This document shows positions 44,801-51,236 of a stretch of 64,000 nucleotides of DNA, one piece after another. Made by a program: the position numbers and the translations under genes. Source of the stretch: Salinibacterium sp. G-O1 (GTDB lineage Bacteria > Actinomycetota > Actinomycetes > Actinomycetales > Microbacteriaceae); the NCBI RefSeq assembly GCF_030063305.1, contig NZ_JASISV010000003.1:248001-312000 (forward strand), written 5' to 3'. Under the pieces are notes generated by a model. It did not search any database and was not told the origin of the DNA. It was given only the letters and a program-made list of their open reading frames with translations. Every line of letters begins with the position of its first letter. The stretch's first letter is position 1.

Positions 44801-45675
44801 TTAATGGTCATGGCATGCCCGACCCTGACTCCGGCGCTGTGGAGAGCCCCGACGCCGAGGTCGAGCGGGTCGTCGACCTGGTGCTCGACCACGCGATGAA
44901 GCGCCCGCACGAATCACTGATGGTGATCACGGCGAGCCAGAAGCATGCCGACCGGGTGATGCAGGCGGTGCTGGATGCCGCGGGAACCCGTTCAAGCCTG
45001 GTCGACTTCGTCATCAACGACCGCCCGGAGCCGTTCGCCGTGTCGACGATCGACCATGCCGTCGCGCAGAGCCGCGACCGGGTGATCTTCTCCATCGGCT
45101 ACGGCCGCACCCCGCACGGTCGGGTTCTCTCAGACTTCGGCGCGCTGGGCGAGCCTGGCGGCGAGCGTCTGCTGGCCGTCGCCATGACTCGGGCACGCCG
45201 CTCGATGGTCATCGTCAGCTCGTTCAAGCCGGATGACCTCGACGACGGCCGCATGCGTCACGGCGCGGTTGCCCTGGCAGAAATCCTCGGCGAGGTCGGC
45301 GCACGTCAGGCGGCAGTGCCCGTTCCTGACGACAGCGAGCCGATGCTTGTCGATCTGGCCCAGCGACTCAGAGTTAGAGGGCTCAACGTCGCACTCGGGC
45401 ATCGGGGAAAACTGGGGCTGGTGGCATCCCGGGGTGGGATGTGTGTCGCGATCGAAACCGACACCGTGCTGCACAAGTCGAGCCTGCGCGAATCGCTGCG
45501 CCTGCGCCCTGAGTTGCTTCGGCGACTCGGATGGCACTACCTGCGCGTGCACGCTTTCGAGCTGTTCAGCGACCCGGAGGCTGTGGCCGCCAAGGTCGCG
45601 GTGCTGCTCGGTGCTGACCCGTCGCCGGTGACCGAGCCGATCACGGTGATCGGTCCCGCCCCCAAGAACTCCTGA
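41875..45675 (+). CDS. DUF4011/SF1-helicase-like protein with degenerate ATPase motifs and C-terminal nuclease-like domain
   Basis: 1266 residues from GTG 41875. Residues ~58-270 are a DUF4011-like domain (WTEWRAELADVGGRNPLL). The SF1 core follows: Q motif LLLDADSEQENVIAQIAAG, then the Walker A place KTLPGTGGTQTIVNV, where the catalytic Lys is Gly (G333). Walker B reads DVVIVVDAGATT (849-860), in place of DxxIxDEAS. Motif IV SYRPGGEDLAELVNRRFYGG and motif VI LLAVAMTRARRS are normal; motif V (STIDHAVAQSRDRVIFSIGY) has lost the usual Q-G-D/E. The last ~110 residues (LVASRGGMCVAIETDTVLHK) resemble an MTES_1575-type nuclease. ATP hydrolysis is doubtful, yet the frame is intact. The TGATG overlap couples it to a 61-residue protein. 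Confidence 0.82.
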   Translation: MWRANKPSEDFTVDPDEQQAGSNDPAANHVVVPPQVTAPHVVSLGDPNLVAGNVAEPVWTEWRAELADVGGRNPLLQFDDSPRTHIELSATHPGGLAQFITGKTTLLSNLIRDDLALRAAKLAAGAIAAKGLELQTARGIDSVHLGIGIAEWRHGVSDFRAPVLLRPLAIRRHGRDFEVKLRGSAYLNPALAKALDDQFDLRLDAHAFVALTDDDGTFKPNPVIDRLRGLTSHLERFTVSPRLIVSSFADVASGLSSDAVLLDHPVLDALAGNTSARWTIEEGYAPVQSIAADERAPQTDSLLLDADSEQENVIAQIAAGNSIVVKTLPGTGGTQTIVNVIGTLVAQNKRVLVSSARRASLLSISDRLSDIGLPGIAVSPRTLRRDIIRSISRSEKATHPAVGEVDEALVRLRKVLLDYRLGLSKSDPGLGISVLDCVTELSRLALLPNPPATTARLSRRSVELLAGDRSRAAEIMVAAARLGEFRYGPGDSPWYGAQFSSGEEALRAHEIAKRLHLSVPELVEAGMHLISKTHMRPFQNISELGIYLRLLTDLRDTLDKFLPRVFDRSITELIAATAPRKDFPDMARGNRRRLKKLAMEYVRPGVRVPDLNQALVRIQQQRVLWHRFVAEGATPEVPVGIGHVQAAFNDVAHDLSELDQPLGLSSREAQLGALQIPFLLEKLSSLAAESDVLHNLQERTTLMASLRELELDPLIEDLARRHVPENDVAAELELSWWKSALESMLESEKALLGANTPVLDRLEADFRLVDEAHAQSNAQQLSWQLAENWKIGLVDWPDEATLLKRMLARETVSAFDLQTTAPHLSRTVAPVWLASPYETPSIVDTMPFDVVIVVDAGATTIAENAGAIRRAKQVIAFGDPVTQTPAAFEIGIFDRAADDADAATDTDESRDELHSNSALARLGGLLPTLSLTRSYRPGGEDLAELVNRRFYGGKIVSLPWAGSFLGHGSLALDYVVNGHGMPDPDSGAVESPDAEVERVVDLVLDHAMKRPHESLMVITASQKHADRVMQAVLDAAGTRSSLVDFVINDRPEPFAVSTIDHAVAQSRDRVIFSIGYGRTPHGRVLSDFGALGEPGGERLLAVAMTRARRSMVIVSSFKPDDLDDGRMRHGAVALAEILGEVGARQAAVPVPDDSEPMLVDLAQRLRVRGLNVALGHRGKLGLVASRGGMCVAIETDTVLHKSSLRESLRLRPELLRRLGWHYLRVHAFELFSDPEAVAAKVAVLLGADPSPVTEPITVIGPAPKNS

Positions 45676-45860
45676 TGACGGGCGACGTCACGCCCGACGA
45701 GGGTGACGAAGCTACGCCAGCCCCGCGCATCCGTCGTCGCCGTGCCAGCACGAAACCGCCGCCAGGATCAGACCCGACACCGCTGCCGGAGCCTCCGCGC
45801 CACGCGTCGACGGAGAACGACGAGCAGTTGCGCCGCGACAAGCCACCCCACTGGGGCTGA
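45675..45860 (+). CDS. Small disordered partner of the helicase-like protein
   Basis: 61 residues; ATG 45675 overlaps the helicase-like stop by one base. Acidic N-terminus (TGDVTPDEGDEATPAPR), basic RIRRRRAST, Pro-rich centre and the tail NDEQLRRDKPPHWG. Tails of the type LRxDKPPHW recur in short actinobacterial proteins to my recollection. No cysteines or enzyme motif. The fixed coupling suggests binding to the upstream protein, probably through the C-terminal tail. Confidence 0.65.
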   Translation: MTGDVTPDEGDEATPAPRIRRRRASTKPPPGSDPTPLPEPPRHASTENDEQLRRDKPPHWG

Positions 45861-45866
45861 GCCTGC

Positions 45867-45924
45867 CGAGACCTCCACTTTTGCGGTCTGGGATCAGGAT
45901 GACGCAACAAAAGTGGAGGTCTCG
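45867..45924. repeat. 17 bp perfect inverted repeat (REP-like or terminator)
   Basis: CGAGACCTCCACTTTTG (45867-45883) and CAAAAGTGGAGGTCTCG (45908-45924) are exact reverse complements with a 24-base spacer. It lies in the 85 bp between convergent genes. There is no T run outside the stem, so a typical terminator form is incomplete. Interspersed palindromes of this size often are REP elements. Confidence 0.75.
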
Positions 45925-45945
45925 ACGCCGTCTGGCGGCGCGAAC

Positions 45946-46389
45946 TCAGCTCTCGGTGTGCTTGCCCGAATCGACGACGGGCCTGGCGAGAAGGTCGCGG
46001 ATCTCGGTAAGAAGAGCGACCTCGGCCTCAACAGGGGTCTCGACAACTTCTCCACCGACGGCTTTACGGGCTTCAGCGCGCTTCTTGAGCACGTTGACGG
46101 GCACGATGAGCCCGAAGTAGACGACGAAGGCGACCAGCAGGAAGTTGATGACCGCCGCGAGCACGGCGCCGAAGTAGATGACCGCCGGTTCGCCGCCGGA
46201 CAGAGTCGGGATGGTGAGCGGGAAGGCCTTGGCCAGATCCGACGCGTTGAACAGTGCGCCGATCGCAGGATTGATGACACCGTCGACGATTGCACTGACG
46301 ATTGCGGTGAAAGCAGTTCCGATAACGACGGCGACGGCGAGGTCAATGACGTTGCCGCGAAGGATGAACTCCTTGAAACCCTTCAGCAT
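45946..46389 (-). CDS. mscL: Large-conductance mechanosensitive channel
   Basis: 147 residues from the ATG at 46389. LKGFKEFILRGNVIDLAVAV is the diagnostic N-terminal amphipathic helix and first membrane helix; the second helix is FGAVLAAVINFLLVAFVVYF, and the cytosolic helix ends ALLTEIRDLLARP. Releases solutes under hypo-osmotic stress as a homopentamer. The fmdB-like gene lies 8 bp upstream, same operon. Confidence 0.95.
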   Translation of the reverse strand: MLKGFKEFILRGNVIDLAVAVVIGTAFTAIVSAIVDGVINPAIGALFNASDLAKAFPLTIPTLSGGEPAVIYFGAVLAAVINFLLVAFVVYFGLIVPVNVLKKRAEARKAVGGEVVETPVEAEVALLTEIRDLLARPVVDSGKHTES

Positions 46390-46397
46390 GGTGCTTC

Positions 46398-46712
46398 CTA
46401 ACTTGTTGTGCTCCCCGAGGAGCTGCCTGTGGATGCGGCCGGCTTGGTCGCATCCTTCTTGGGCGCCGACTTCTCGGTGGACGAGCTCGACGATTCGGTC
46501 TTGGGGGCAGCGGAGGTTGCGCCGCCGGTTGATCCCGACCGCGAATCGGTGCGGTAGAAGCCCGACCCATTGAACGAGACGCCCACCGGCGAGAACACCT
46601 TCCGGAGTTTGCCTCCGCAGGTCGGGCAGACCGTCAGGGTGTCGTCGGTGAAGGCCTGCACGATGTCGAACGCGCGCTCGCACTCGGTGCAGCGGTAAGA
46701 GTATGTGGGCAC
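46398..46712 (-). CDS. FmdB-family zinc ribbon protein
   Basis: 104 residues. MPTYSYRCTECERAFDIVQA and VCPTCGGKLRKVFSPVG give the Cx2C...Cx2C zinc ribbon of putative regulatory FmdB proteins. The C-terminal half is low-complexity Ser/Thr/Lys. Function of the family is unknown (named for formamidase regulation). Between mscL and the cyclo-ligase gene. Confidence 0.9.
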   Translation of the reverse strand: MPTYSYRCTECERAFDIVQAFTDDTLTVCPTCGGKLRKVFSPVGVSFNGSGFYRTDSRSGSTGGATSAAPKTESSSSSTEKSAPKKDATKPAASTGSSSGSTTS

Positions 46713-46729
46713 ACGAAATCCTTAGAAAA

Positions 46730-47308
46730 TCAGAGGTCTACGATGCCTGAGGGGGTCACCACGCCGTTGATGCGCTGGTCGTGCCGTTCGCTGGGGACGG
46801 CATCCACAAGCTCATCGTCGAAAATCACAGCATAGACCGGTGGGCACTGCTGCATCGATCCGAGGGTCTTGTCGAAGTAGCCGCGACCCCAGCCCATGCG
46901 CATTCCTGTGCGGTCGACGGATGCCGCGGGCACGATGATCAGATCCATCTCGTCGAGCGCATTGGGGCTGAGCGGTTCGCTGGTCGGCGCCGGCATGCCG
47001 AGGTCGTCCTCGAACTCGTCCGAGCCATCGAACTCGGCCCAGTCGAGCAGCCCGTCGGAGCGGGAGATGGGCAGAAGAACCCTGATCGACTGGGAGTGAG
47101 CCCACGCCAGGAACTCGCGGGTGCTCGGCTCATCCGGTGTCGACAGGTATGCGGAGAGTGAGCGCGCCTCCAGCCTGGTTGCGAGGGCGATGAGGTTCTG
47201 CGTAATCGCGGCATTCGCATCGGTGCGGCCGGTCGTCGTCAGGATGCGACGACGCTCGCGAAGTTCCGCGCGCATCGCGCGCTTTTCGAGACTGAGGTCA
47301 TCGGACAC
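46730..47308 (-). CDS. 5-formyltetrahydrofolate cyclo-ligase
   Basis: 192 residues. EKRAMRAELRERRRIL (N-terminal basic helix), VLLPISRSDGLLDWAEF, LIIVPAASVDRTGMRMGWGR and GYFDKTL (the GxGGGYYD-like ATP site) identify the enzyme, which makes 5,10-methenyl-THF from 5-formyl-THF with ATP. Divergent from galU, 39 bp apart. Also called ygfA/fthC in other species. Confidence 0.93.
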   Translation of the reverse strand: MSDDLSLEKRAMRAELRERRRILTTTGRTDANAAITQNLIALATRLEARSLSAYLSTPDEPSTREFLAWAHSQSIRVLLPISRSDGLLDWAEFDGSDEFEDDLGMPAPTSEPLSPNALDEMDLIIVPAASVDRTGMRMGWGRGYFDKTLGSMQQCPPVYAVIFDDELVDAVPSERHDQRINGVVTPSGIVDL

Positions 47309-47347
47309 CCACTCATACTATGAGCAGACTGCCGGTAACCTGTGCTC

Positions 47348-48238
47348 ATGGCATTTCGCATAACAAAAGCAGTGGTCCCCGCAGCGGGCCTTGGAACAAG
47401 GTTTCTACCCGCAACGAAGGCGATGCCGAAAGAGATGTTGCCGGTGGTCGACAAGCCGGCAATCCAGTACGTAGTAGAGGAAGCCGTCGCGGCCGGCCTC
47501 ACCGACGTACTCATGATCACCGGCCGCAACAAGAACGCGCTCGAGAACCATTTCGACCGGATGACCGAGCTCGAGGCCACGCTCGAAATGAAGGGCGACA
47601 CCCAGCGCCTCAAGCAGGTCGAGTTCTCCAACGACCTCGCCGACATGCACTACGTGCGCCAGGGCGACCCTCGCGGGCTCGGCCATGCCGTCCTGCGGTC
47701 GAAGATGCACGTCGGCCGCGAGCCGTTCGCCGTTCTGCTCGGCGACGACCTCATCGACAGCCGCGACGTGCTGCTCTCGCGGATGATCGAGGAGCAGAAC
47801 AGCCGCAACGCGAGCGTGATCGCGCTGATGGAGGTCGATCCTTCGTCGACCCATCTGTATGGCATCGCCACCGTCGAAAACACGGGAACGCCCGACGTCG
47901 TCAAGATCACCGGGCTGGTTGAGAAGCCGGCACCGGGCACGTCCCCCTCCAACTACGCCATCATCGGCCGCTATGTGCTTCAGCCGGACGTGTTCGATGT
48001 GCTCGAGCACACCGCGCCCGGTAAGGGCAACGAGATCCAGCTGACCGACGCCCTGCAGACGATGGCGACCGATAACATCGCTGGCGGCGTGTACGGGGTC
48101 GTCTTCCGCGGACGACGCTACGACACGGGTGACCGGGTCGACTACATCAAGGCGATCGTGCAGCTCGCCGTTGAGCGTGACGACCTGGGACCGGAGCTCC
48201 GGCCGTGGCTCAAGCAGTTCTCGGCCGATCTCGACTGA
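47348..48238 (+). CDS. galU: UTP-glucose-1-phosphate uridylyltransferase
   Basis: 296 residues. KAVVPAAGLGTRFLPATKAM and PKEMLPVVDKPAIQYVVEEA are the nucleotide-binding signature; also VLLGDDLIDS, GLVEKPAPGTSPSNYAIIGR and GRRYDTGDRVDYIKA. Makes UDP-glucose for glycans and envelope; it may serve the exopolysaccharide genes at the end of the window. ATG 47348 is preferred to GTG 47342. The RimJ-type gene starts at GTG 48240. Confidence 0.95.
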   Translation: MAFRITKAVVPAAGLGTRFLPATKAMPKEMLPVVDKPAIQYVVEEAVAAGLTDVLMITGRNKNALENHFDRMTELEATLEMKGDTQRLKQVEFSNDLADMHYVRQGDPRGLGHAVLRSKMHVGREPFAVLLGDDLIDSRDVLLSRMIEEQNSRNASVIALMEVDPSSTHLYGIATVENTGTPDVVKITGLVEKPAPGTSPSNYAIIGRYVLQPDVFDVLEHTAPGKGNEIQLTDALQTMATDNIAGGVYGVVFRGRRYDTGDRVDYIKAIVQLAVERDDLGPELRPWLKQFSADLD

Positions 48239-48239
48239 C

Positions 48240-48890
48240 GTGGCCTCAAATATCCCCACGCTGACCGAGGGCCGGACGACGATTCGCCCGATCCGGCTGC
48301 GCGACGCCAGGGCTCTCGAGCGTGAGCTCTCAGAGAACCGCGCCTGGCTGCGCAAGTGGGAGGCCACCAACCCGCACGGCCCGATGTCGTTCGACGTTCG
48401 GTCGAGCATCCGGAGCCTGCAGCAGAATGCGCGCGCCGGTTTCGGGCTGCCGTTCGTCATCGAGTACAACGGTGAGCTTGCCGGGCAGCTGAACGTGTCA
48501 TCCATCGCCTACGGATCGCTGTCGTCGGCCACCATCGGTTACTGGGTCTCTGAGCGGTTCGCCGGAAAAGGCCTGACCCCGACCGCGGTGGCGCTGGCGA
48601 CCGACCACTGCTTCTTCGGCGTGGGGCTTCACCGCATGGAGATCTGCATCCGGCCCGAGAACGAGCCGAGCCTGCGCGTCGTCGAGAAGCTCGGCTTCCG
48701 ATACGAGGGGCTTCGGCGGCGCTACATCCACATCAACGGTGACTGGCGCGACCATTTCTGCTTCGCGCTGACCGTGGATGAGCTGCCCACCGGCGTGCTT
48801 CGCCGCTGGCTCGACGGCAAGGCCGTGCCGGCCGACGCCGAGGTTCCTGCGGCCGACCGCGCCAGGGCAGCGCGACCGCTGCTTCCCTGA
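48240..48890 (+). CDS. GNAT-family acetyltransferase (RimJ/RimL-type)
   Basis: 216 residues from GTG 48240, one base after the galU stop. Motifs: TTIRPIRLRDARALERELSE, IGYWVSERFAGKGLTPTAVA (acetyl-CoA pyrophosphate loop Q/RxxGxG-like) and CIRPENEPSLRVVEKLGFRY. N-terminal protein acetylation (RimJ) is the usual reaction; target unknown. The galU-rimJ order is common in actinobacteria. Confidence 0.9.
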   Translation: MASNIPTLTEGRTTIRPIRLRDARALERELSENRAWLRKWEATNPHGPMSFDVRSSIRSLQQNARAGFGLPFVIEYNGELAGQLNVSSIAYGSLSSATIGYWVSERFAGKGLTPTAVALATDHCFFGVGLHRMEICIRPENEPSLRVVEKLGFRYEGLRRRYIHINGDWRDHFCFALTVDELPTGVLRRWLDGKAVPADAEVPAADRARAARPLLP

Positions 48891-49075
48891 CGTTCCGCCC
48901 CGCCGCACTCGCCGCCGCGCGATGTTCGTAACTCTCGCCGAGCCGGCCGCACCACCGCGGGCCCAAAATGCCGGGGTAGTGCGCTGCGCCATCCCGCGAT
49001 TTGCAGGAGTTATGAACGAAGGTGCGTGTTGCATCCGCGTGGTGCCGCGTCAAGAGGCCTCCCGGCTCGTACCGT

Positions 49076-49942
49076 ATGGCTATGGAACTTACGGGTGCAG
49101 GCGGCGGGCTCATGCTCGCGATCGCCGCTGCCCTCTGGCTGGCTTACCTCGTGCCCAACTGGTTCAAGCGCCGCGAATACCTGGCCACCGAGCGCAACGC
49201 CGTGCGCCTGCAGCAGACCATCCGTGTGCTGGCTGAGAGTGCCGAGATTCCGGATGCCGTCAGGGCCAACCTTGCGGCGAAGCAGCTTGCCCAGGCTCAG
49301 CGTGCCGAGCTGAGGCAGGGCCCGGTTGCGGTCGGACCGGTGCGCCCTGCACAACCGGCAGAGGATCCTCGTGCGCTCGCCGCGCGCCGCCTGCGCCGCA
49401 GTCGTGCCGTCTTCGCGGCGGTGCTGCTGGTGGCGATCGTGGCGACGGTGGTGCAGCTCGCGCTGATCGTCACGGCCGGCGCTGTTGTCGCGTCCTGGGT
49501 CGTTCTTGCCGTGAGCACGGCTGCTGGCCTCGGCTCGCTGTCGCTCCTGGGTCGCCTCGCAGCGGCCGCCCACGACCGGGAGATCGTCAGCACTCCGCGG
49601 GCCCGCCGCACGTCGATGAGCCGTGCACCTGCTCGCACCGAGGTGGTTGCCGAGCGTGAGGCGAGCTGGACACCGGTTCCCGTTCCCAAGCCGCTGTACC
49701 TCTCGCGTTCGCTCGCGCCGACGGCGGCCGTCGCCGACCCGTCTGCCGCCCTCAAGCTCGCGTCGGCGCAGGCTGAGCATGCGGTGCGCTCGGCCCAGCA
49801 GGAGGTCACGACCGTCCAGGTCGAACCGCCCGCCCCGGTCGCCGCACCCAGCCGCTTCGCCCGCATGGGCATCGTGGATGACGCCACCACCGCCGCGCCG
49901 GATATCGACGCCGTGCTCGCTCGCCGTCGCGCCGTCGGCTGA
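49076..49942 (+). CDS. Conserved actinobacterial membrane protein of unknown function
   Basis: 288 residues from ATG 49076 (ATG 49082 also possible). One N-terminal helix (LMLAIAAALWLAYLVPNWF) is followed by a cytosolic basic linker, then two further helices (AVFAAVLLVAIVATVVQLALI, VVASWVVLAVSTAAGLGSL) and a long disordered Pro/Ala-rich tail. It lies just after galU-rimJ and before the tRNA. The first helix plus KRREYLATERNAVRLQQTIRVL is characteristic of a widespread actinobacterial group with no known role. Confidence 0.7.
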   Translation: MAMELTGAGGGLMLAIAAALWLAYLVPNWFKRREYLATERNAVRLQQTIRVLAESAEIPDAVRANLAAKQLAQAQRAELRQGPVAVGPVRPAQPAEDPRALAARRLRRSRAVFAAVLLVAIVATVVQLALIVTAGAVVASWVVLAVSTAAGLGSLSLLGRLAAAAHDREIVSTPRARRTSMSRAPARTEVVAEREASWTPVPVPKPLYLSRSLAPTAAVADPSAALKLASAQAEHAVRSAQQEVTTVQVEPPAPVAAPSRFARMGIVDDATTAAPDIDAVLARRRAVG

Positions 49943-50011
49943 GGTTCGGGCTGATTCGTCGGTCCGTCGGCAGGTGATAACCTTGCTAACGCACTGCTCC
50001 GCAAGGCGCAG

Positions 50012-50084
50012 GGGCCCTTGGCGCAGTTGGTAGCGCGCCTCGTTCGCATCGAGGAGGTCAGGAGTTCAAATCTCCTAGGGTCCA
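50012..50084 (+). tRNA. tRNA-Ala (anticodon CGC)
   Basis: 73 nt cloverleaf: acceptor GGGCCCT/AGGGTCC (one G-T pair), D-stem GCGC/GCGC, anticodon stem CCTCG/CGAGG with loop TTCGCAT (CGC at 50045-50047, reading GCG), T-stem AGGAG/CTCCT with TTCAAAT. The CCA end is not encoded. GCG is a frequent Ala codon in this genome's genes. Confidence 0.95.
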
Positions 50085-50091
50085 CCGCATA

Positions 50092-50124
50092 AAAGAACGC
50101 CGCCAGGCTCTGGCGGCGTTCTTT
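50092..50124. terminator. Strong hairpin terminator between tRNA-Ala and SorC gene
   Basis: AAAGAACGCCGCCAG and CTGGCGGCGTTCTTT are perfect 15 bp arms with a 3-base loop. T and A runs on both ends give U tracts for both strands, so it serves the tRNA and the convergent regulator gene. Confidence 0.9.
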
Positions 50125-50155
50125 GCTTAACCCCTGCGAGGTCGTAGTGGGCCCC

Positions 50156-51112
50156 TCAGCTCCCAGCATCCAGCTGCACGAGTTTGGTCGCCGTCAGCTC
50201 GTCGACGACGAGGTGCGTGATGACTCCGGCGCGAAGGGCAGCCAGCAGCGGCACGACCTTGCTGTCGCCGGCGACGGCGCATACCCGCCGCGGCACTCGC
50301 CTGAGCTCGGCGGGGGTCGGCCCGGTTGCACGTTCGTTCAGCGAGAGGTCTTCGTACGTTCCGTCGGCACGCAGAAACACCGTGCACACGTCGCCCACGA
50401 CGCCCTCGGCTTCGAGGGTCCGGATGTCGTCGCTCTCCAGGTACCCCGCGGAGTAAACGTGGCTGGGCACCTCGCCGGCCACCGCCCCGATCGAGAACAG
50501 CGCAATGTCGGCGCGGCGCTGCACGTCGAGCACGCGCGCGATGGAGCGCTCGCGCCACATGGCTTTGCGGGTTTTGGCGTAGTCGAAGAACGCGGGAACG
50601 GGGAACAGATGCACGCTCGCGTCGAACGCTTCCCCGAATCGTGAGATGAGACTTCCGACGTATTCCACTCCGGATGTTCGGTTGTTGGCCGCGCCGTTGA
50701 GCTGCACGATCGCGCTCCCCAGTGTCGGTTTCCGCCCCAAATGCTGGGCAATGGCACTCAGAGTGGTGCCCCACGCGACGCCGAGGATCATGTCGGAGTC
50801 CATCCACCCGGTGAGCATTCGCGCGGTGGTCATGGCGACCTGTTCGAGCCGATCCTCCACGGTCGCGGTATCGAGCACCGGCACGACATAGACCTCCACG
50901 GCGAACTGGGTTGAGATGTACTGGCCGACTCCTGGGGCGCGGCTGGGCGTGGGGCGGAGGGTGATCTCGACGAGTCCGCTCGCCCTCGCCTGCTTCAGCA
51001 GTCGCGAGACGCTCGAGCGTGACATGTGCAGCCGGCTGGCGATCGTCTCCATCTTCAGGTCCTGCAGGTAATACATGGATGACGCGGCCAGCAGAGTCTC
51101 TTCGCGGTCCAT
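50156..51112 (-). CDS. SorC/DeoR-type sugar-phosphate-responsive regulator
   Basis: 318 residues from the ATG at 51112 (ATG 51130 is in frame). N-terminal HTH: MYYLQDLKMETIASRLHMSR, then SSVSRLLKQARASGLVEI, typical of the SorC family. The C-terminal effector domain contains LGVAWGTTLSAIAQHL and CAVAGDSKVVPLLAALRAGV. It is divergent from glpD and is likely to control the glpD-glpK-hydrolase operon in response to a phosphorylated compound (glycerol-3-phosphate or DHAP; inference). Most bacteria use GlpR (DeoR) or GlpP here. Confidence 0.85.
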   Translation of the reverse strand: MDREETLLAASSMYYLQDLKMETIASRLHMSRSSVSRLLKQARASGLVEITLRPTPSRAPGVGQYISTQFAVEVYVVPVLDTATVEDRLEQVAMTTARMLTGWMDSDMILGVAWGTTLSAIAQHLGRKPTLGSAIVQLNGAANNRTSGVEYVGSLISRFGEAFDASVHLFPVPAFFDYAKTRKAMWRERSIARVLDVQRRADIALFSIGAVAGEVPSHVYSAGYLESDDIRTLEAEGVVGDVCTVFLRADGTYEDLSLNERATGPTPAELRRVPRRVCAVAGDSKVVPLLAALRAGVITHLVVDELTATKLVQLDAGS

Positions 51113-51123
51113 CGGGCCCTTTC

Positions 51124-51137
51124 TGCACATACGTGCA
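51124..51137. promoter_or_regulatory. Candidate operator between SorC and glpD genes
   Basis: TGCAC-ATAC-GTGCA is an inverted repeat with 5 bp arms, 11 bp upstream of the regulator's start. Position suits autoregulation. Evidence is only symmetry and place. Confidence 0.4.
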
Positions 51138-51152
51138 AGTTAGCTGCTCAAT

Positions 51153-51180
51153 TTGCCAAGCAGTGGGTACAGCGTAGTAC
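51153..51180 (+). promoter_or_regulatory. Candidate glpD promoter
   Basis: TTGCCA at 51153-51158 and TAGTAC at 51175-51180 are 16 bases apart, giving a plausible sigma-70-type -35/-10 pair 56 bp upstream of the glpD ATG. Not tested. Confidence 0.4.
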
Positions 51181-51236
51181 GGTGGGCAACGGCGCCGAAG
51201 ACGGCGCACCTTGATTTGACGTTCAGGATCTTCCCC

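Noticed and set aside
45867-45924. CRISPR repeat
   Set aside because: Only two inverted, not direct, copies exist and no spacers or cas genes are present.
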